Below are positions 38,464 to 41,650 of a stretch of DNA of 41,650 nt, piece after piece. Numbering within the stretch: position 1 is the stretch's first letter; each line of letters begins with the position of its first letter. Source of the DNA: JBGSTR01 sp963707135. GTDB lineage: Bacteria; Pseudomonadota; Gammaproteobacteria; Chromatiales; Chromatiaceae. Below the pieces are notes generated by a model. It saw only the letters and a program-made list of their open reading frames with translations, did not search any database and had not been told where the DNA came from. A program made the position numbers and the translations under genes. The stretch spans positions 1 through 41,650 of the forward strand of contig CAVPOY010000039.1 in the NCBI GenBank assembly GCA_963707135.1, in the 5' to 3' direction.

Positions 38464-39949
38464 TCACCTCCGCACCTGCACCACCCAGACGAGTTTGACC
38501 GAGCCATCGGCCGGGACCTCGACCCGCCAGGAGGCGAGGCTCGCGGACTCCTTGGTGTGGGGCTGGCTCTCGCTCAGGATTCTCCAATCCGCGGGCAAAG
38601 TCTCCAGCACCTTGACCACCGCCGGCTCAGGCTTGGCGTTGTTTAGCTCCAGCTCGAACCCGGCCTCGTACGCATAGTCGTAGGCGCTGGTGCCGGAAAG
38701 CTTGCGGAAGCTGGTCTGCTTGCGACGTGCGGTCACATCGAAGCTCTTCCCGAGCTTGAGTGCCACGGTCTCATTCTTGGGGGTGTGCTCCACGGCATCC
38801 TCGCCGACGAACTGCGCATTGCCGCGGCTGTCTTCCGAGTAGACCCGCACTACCCCGGCGGGCAGCGGTACGCCGAGGCTGCCATCGCGATTGACGAAGG
38901 TCAGTCTGGCCTCGACGTCCAGCTTGGTCCAACCGTCGGCGGCCTGGTCACGGTAGGCGATTGACTGACCCTGCACCACCAGATCCTGAACCACGGGCAC
39001 GTTCGGCGCCGAGAGCAGTGCCACCTGTTTGGTCTGGTTGTTCTCGATGTCGGTGGGGCGCGGCAGAGTATAAAGGTGATACTCGTACAGGGCCTCCTCG
39101 GTCGGCATGGGTGCCGCATCGGCCATCATGACCGCGCGGGCCATGGGCGGCGCGGGCATTATTTCCGTCACCTGATTAACCTCACCCGCCACCAGCTGCA
39201 CCCGGGCCTGCCGGTACGCCACACCGCTCGCGTTGGTCAGGGTCACCCAACCGTTGACATCCATGCGGGCGCCGTCCGCCGACAACTTGGCCACATAGTC
39301 CGCCTTCCAACCCATGCCGCCGGTGAGATACGACAGCTCCAGCTCGCCCTCCCCGTCCGCCCCACTCTCAAGATGGAGCACCAGGGTCGGCAGGTCGCGC
39401 AGGTTTGCGGGCACATCCGGGAACGCCAGGTGTCCGATCACCCCGGTCTCGATGCGGTCCGCATAGCGCAGCACCGGGCCGTCGGTCGCGGCCAGCACCC
39501 GGGCCTCCTCGACCGTACGCTCGCCCGCGTCGTTGGCGCGGATGACCTGGACCGTGTGCCCGACGTATTTCTTCAGCAGACTCTCCGCGGTCAGCAGATC
39601 GAAATCGAAGTTCTGCTCCAGCAAGTTGATGTCCAAGCCGTTCGCCGGCGCGGCGAGCAATGCTGTCTCGGGGCGAATCCGCTGCGATACGTTGCGCCAG
39701 GCGAGCCGATTCTCGCCGCGCCTCAACACGAACACGGCGCAGGTCCTTCACCAGGGCCAGGTCGTCGTTGTAGACGGTGACCGCGAGCGCCTGCTGGGCG
39801 CTGTCGTCGATGCGTGTCTCGTCGTGGGTGGCGGGGTCCATGGCGGCTCCCAGTGGGTTGGAAAGGATCGCGAAAAGCGCGGCCCCGAGCAGGGCGAAGC
39901 CCTTCGGGCGCGCTACTCTCGATCGAGTGGCGGTGTGGGTGAAGTACAT
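38464..39949 (-). pseudogene. DUF4139 domain protein, frameshifted near its N-terminus
   Basis: A secreted or periplasmic DUF4139 protein is split in two frames. The first frame (ATG 39949, with GGAGG upstream) holds a signal peptide (GFALLGAALFAILSNPLGAA) and AVTVYNDDLALVKDLR. Near 39735-39738 the sequence shifts to the second frame, VLRRGENRLAWRNVSQRIRP, and continues to 38464. One extra C in a GCGCC context would explain it. The second part includes LSYLTGGMGWKADYVAKLS, the core of DUF4139, and VTARRKQTSFRKLSG. It ends KLVWVVQVRR, about 495 aa in all. Proteins of this group are uncharacterised beta-rich envelope proteins. The close parallel of both halves argues for a recent indel or sequence error. 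Confidence 0.75.
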
Positions 39950-40048
39950 GGGTCCTCCGGCTCGCAAACTGATAGAGGTCAAGCATACCGCAGGCCCGTC
40001 GCTATCCAACGGGCTCGGCCCAACCGGCGCGGTATGCGTGCCGCTCGA

Positions 40049-40657
40049 TCAGGCCGTCGGCGGACGGGTCTGCTCCATGGACTCGCGCCGCGCGAAGTCC
40101 TCGAACCAGGCGGCGACCGCGGGGTGCCGGTTGCGCCACTCGAGCCCGGGCAGTCGGAAATCCAGATAGCCGAGCGCGCAGGCCGCGGCGATCGCGGCCA
40201 GGTCGAGCCGCCCCGACAGACCCTCCAGATCCTGCTCCAACGCCGCTACCCCGCGCAGCAGTGCCGCGCGGCCGGGCCTCGGCCAGCGCGGGCAGTTGCT
40301 GCGACTCGGGACGGCGGCCATCGAGCACGATGGCCACGGCGTCGTCCAGCATCCCGTCCGACAAGGCCTCGATGCGCTGCACCCGCCAGCGCTCGGGTCC
40401 CGCGGCAGGGACCAGACGGGGCGCGGGGGCGCAGGCCGTCCAACCACTCGCAGATCACCGGGCTGTCGTAGAGGGTTCCAGCATCGTCGAGCACCAGGGT
40501 CGGCACGCGCCCGAGCGGATTCGCCGCCAGCAGCGCCGGGTCGGGCTCGTGCGGGTTGCACGTCACCAACTCGATGCGGGCCGCGACGCCCTTCTCCAAC
40601 GGCGGTCGCACGCACCTTGCGCGCATAGGGTGAGGTCGGACTGTAGAAGAGCTTCAT
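40049..40657 (-). pseudogene. Glutathione S-transferase, with three frameshifts
   Basis: Pieces of one GST-like protein occur in three frames in the right order. MKLFYSPTSPYARKVRAT (start ATG 40657 with GGAGA upstream) comes first. Next is EKGVAARIELVTCNPHEP, continuing with NPLGRVPTLVLDDAG and SPVICEWLDGLRP. RLVPAAGPERWRVQRIEAL and LDDAVAIVLDGRRPES follow in the third frame. Finally ALLRGVAALEQDLEGLSGRL and PAVAAWFEDFARRESM come back in the first. Breaks lie near 40606, 40428 and 40275. Together these make a normal thioredoxin-fold N-domain with the cis-proline (VPTL) and an alpha-helical C-domain of about 200 aa. The density of breaks fits either poor sequence or advanced decay. Confidence 0.75.
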
Positions 40658-40718
40658 TTCAATCTCCAGGACGTGGGAGCGCGACTCGGGTGACCTCGTT
40701 GCCGTGCCGGGCCGGCGA

Positions 40719-41495
40719 TCAGTCCCGATCGTGGCCGTGGTAGTGACGGTGCTCCAGGTTACCGTGCCGATGACGATGGGTGTGGACCAGATTGGCGGCC
40801 ACCAATCGCGACTGATCCTTGAGCAGCGCCGAGAGGTCTCCGTCGTAGATGAGGCGGTGGTTTCGCCCAGGACCAGGGCCCGTTCGCCGAGCTCGGGGGT
40901 GGGCTTGACTGTGCGTCGCTATGACGAGTGTGACCTGCAGGTCGAACAGAAAGTCCACCAGCTGGCAACCGACGCTGCGCGGATCCAGGTGGCCGGCGGG
41001 TTCGTCCAGGAGCAGGACCGCGGGCTCCAGGGCGAGCAGCGCCGCGAGGCAGACCTTCTGCTTTTCCCCCCGCTGAGCGCAAAAGGCGCGCGCTCCAGAT
41101 GATCGGTCAGCCCGAAGATCCCGGCCCAGCGGGTCACCCGTTCGTCGGTGCTCGCCAGCCCCAGCCTGGCGCGGCCGGAACGCGATTTCTTCGGTATACG
41201 GTGGGGTTGAAGATCATGGCGTCGGGGTGCTGGAAGAGCAGCACCACCTCGCGCCGGAAGCGTCGCGCGAAGTCCCGATCGCGCAGGGTCGCTGGGGTGA
41301 CCAGCCGGTCGCGATAGCGGTACTCGCCCGCGCTCGGGACCACCAGCCCGCTCAGGATTCGCAGCAGGCGCTCTTGCCGCTGCCGTTGGCCCCCAGGAGC
41401 AGGACCTTCTTCCCGCCGGATGGCGCACGAGACGTCCTCGAGCAACCCGAGGACCATCGGGAAAGCCTATGACCGATACCGGAAAGCCGGATCAC
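40719..41495 (-). pseudogene. ECF-type cobalt/nickel transporter ATPase (CbiO-like), multiply frameshifted
   Basis: Fragments in all three - strand frames rebuild an ABC ATPase. LSGIGHRL is at the start; GTG 41495 overlaps the permease stop as GTGA. KVLLLGANGSGKS is Walker A, then LLRILSGLVVPSAGEY and VVLLFQHPDAMIFNPTVY with the Q-loop. APFALSGGK is the signature, then LLLDEPAGHLDPRS (Walker B) and DLQVTLVIATHS (H-loop). The C-terminus is a His-rich tail, VHTHRHRHGNLEHRHYHGH, typical of metal transport ATPases. At least five small indels would be needed to restore one frame. Nickel or cobalt is inferred from the His tail and the CbiQ neighbour; the true substrate is not shown. Confidence 0.72.
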
Positions 41496-41650
41496 CCGGA
41501 CGGGTCTTCGTCGAAGAAACCGCGGGCCCGCATGGCGAGGGCGATCTCGCCGGACTGGTGCAGGGCCATGCTGAGCAGCCGCGCTGCGCTCGACGCGCTG
41601 TGGCGGTAGCGATCCCGCAGTCCCAGCCGGACCAGGGTGCGGCTGGTCAG
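41492..41650 (-). CDS. ECF transporter permease CbiQ-like, C-terminal fragment (cut by window end)
   Basis: The last 52 codons of a - strand gene run off the window. They read RYRHSASSAARLLSMALHQS and GEIALAMRARGF, the cytoplasmic coupling helix with the Ala-Met-Arg-Ala-Arg-Gly signature of EcfT/CbiQ permeases. The end, DEDPSG, is followed by a TGA that overlaps the start of the ATPase gene (GTGA), so the two are translationally coupled. The core permease and any CbiM-type component must lie beyond 41650. Confidence 0.72.
   Translation of the reverse strand: MTSRTLVRLGLRDRYRHSASSAARLLSMALHQSGEIALAMRARGFFDEDPSG

Overview
The window comes from a GC-rich (about 65%) Gram-negative bacterium, most likely a gammaproteobacterium of the Chromatiales/Ectothiorhodospiraceae kind. 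Evidence for this is the tRNA genes with encoded CCA, the uvrA / YajR-like transporter / ssb arrangement familiar from pseudomonads, ffh divergent from a CcsA-like gene, rfbBACD, EttA and Lon. The genus cannot be fixed from the sequence alone.

Layout. (1) 1-2.65 kb: an IS21-family insertion sequence (istA, istB) flanked by arrays of terminal repeats, sitting just downstream of a tRNA-Cys/tRNA-Leu pair. (2) 3.3-7.2 kb: housekeeping genes on the + strand (ICMT-like membrane methyltransferase, ksgA, a Lon-family protease). (3) 7.2-12.7 kb, - strand: a compact run of YajR-like MFS transporter, ssb and rfbB-rfbA-rfbC-rfbD, the last four making dTDP-L-rhamnose. (4) 12.7-19.9 kb: uvrA, a MaoC-like hydratase, ffh, a CcsA-like protein and a pair of rSAM/selenodomain-associated transferases. 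(5) 20-23.2 kb: tRNA-Ala, a decayed integrase N-terminus, a tRNA-like fragment, strong hairpins, an EpsL-like outer-membrane barrel gene, a 17-codon ORF with a strong ribosome binding site, and tRNA-Ser. (6) 23.4-29.2 kb: a methyltransferase split at an A8 run, a MobB/class II aldolase fusion split by one base, ettA and a PAS-GGDEF-EAL protein. (7) 29.2-34.4 kb: an island with clearly lower GC carrying two sulfotransferases, a Wzx-like flippase and long non-coding spacers, closed by a relic ORF tail. (8) 34.4-38.4 kb: SRAP (YedK/HMCES), an RlmJ-like methyltransferase, a stand-alone PrimPol-type primase, and bioA. (9) 38.4-41.65 kb: a DUF4139 protein, a glutathione S-transferase and an ECF-type metal transporter (ATPase plus the end of the permease). 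The first three each carry frameshifts.

Themes. Cell-surface polysaccharide recurs: dTDP-rhamnose supply, an EpsL-like barrel, sulfotransferases with a flippase, and a c-di-GMP enzyme. DNA maintenance also recurs: uvrA, ssb, SRAP and PrimPol. Single-base frameshifts are unusually frequent, especially in the last 2 kb, so either the sequence there is imperfect or these genes are decaying. I found no convincing wholly new multi-gene system. The least ordinary items are the MobB-aldolase fusion, the stand-alone PrimPol near SRAP, the sulfotransferase/flippase island and the short ORF at 22.9 kb.
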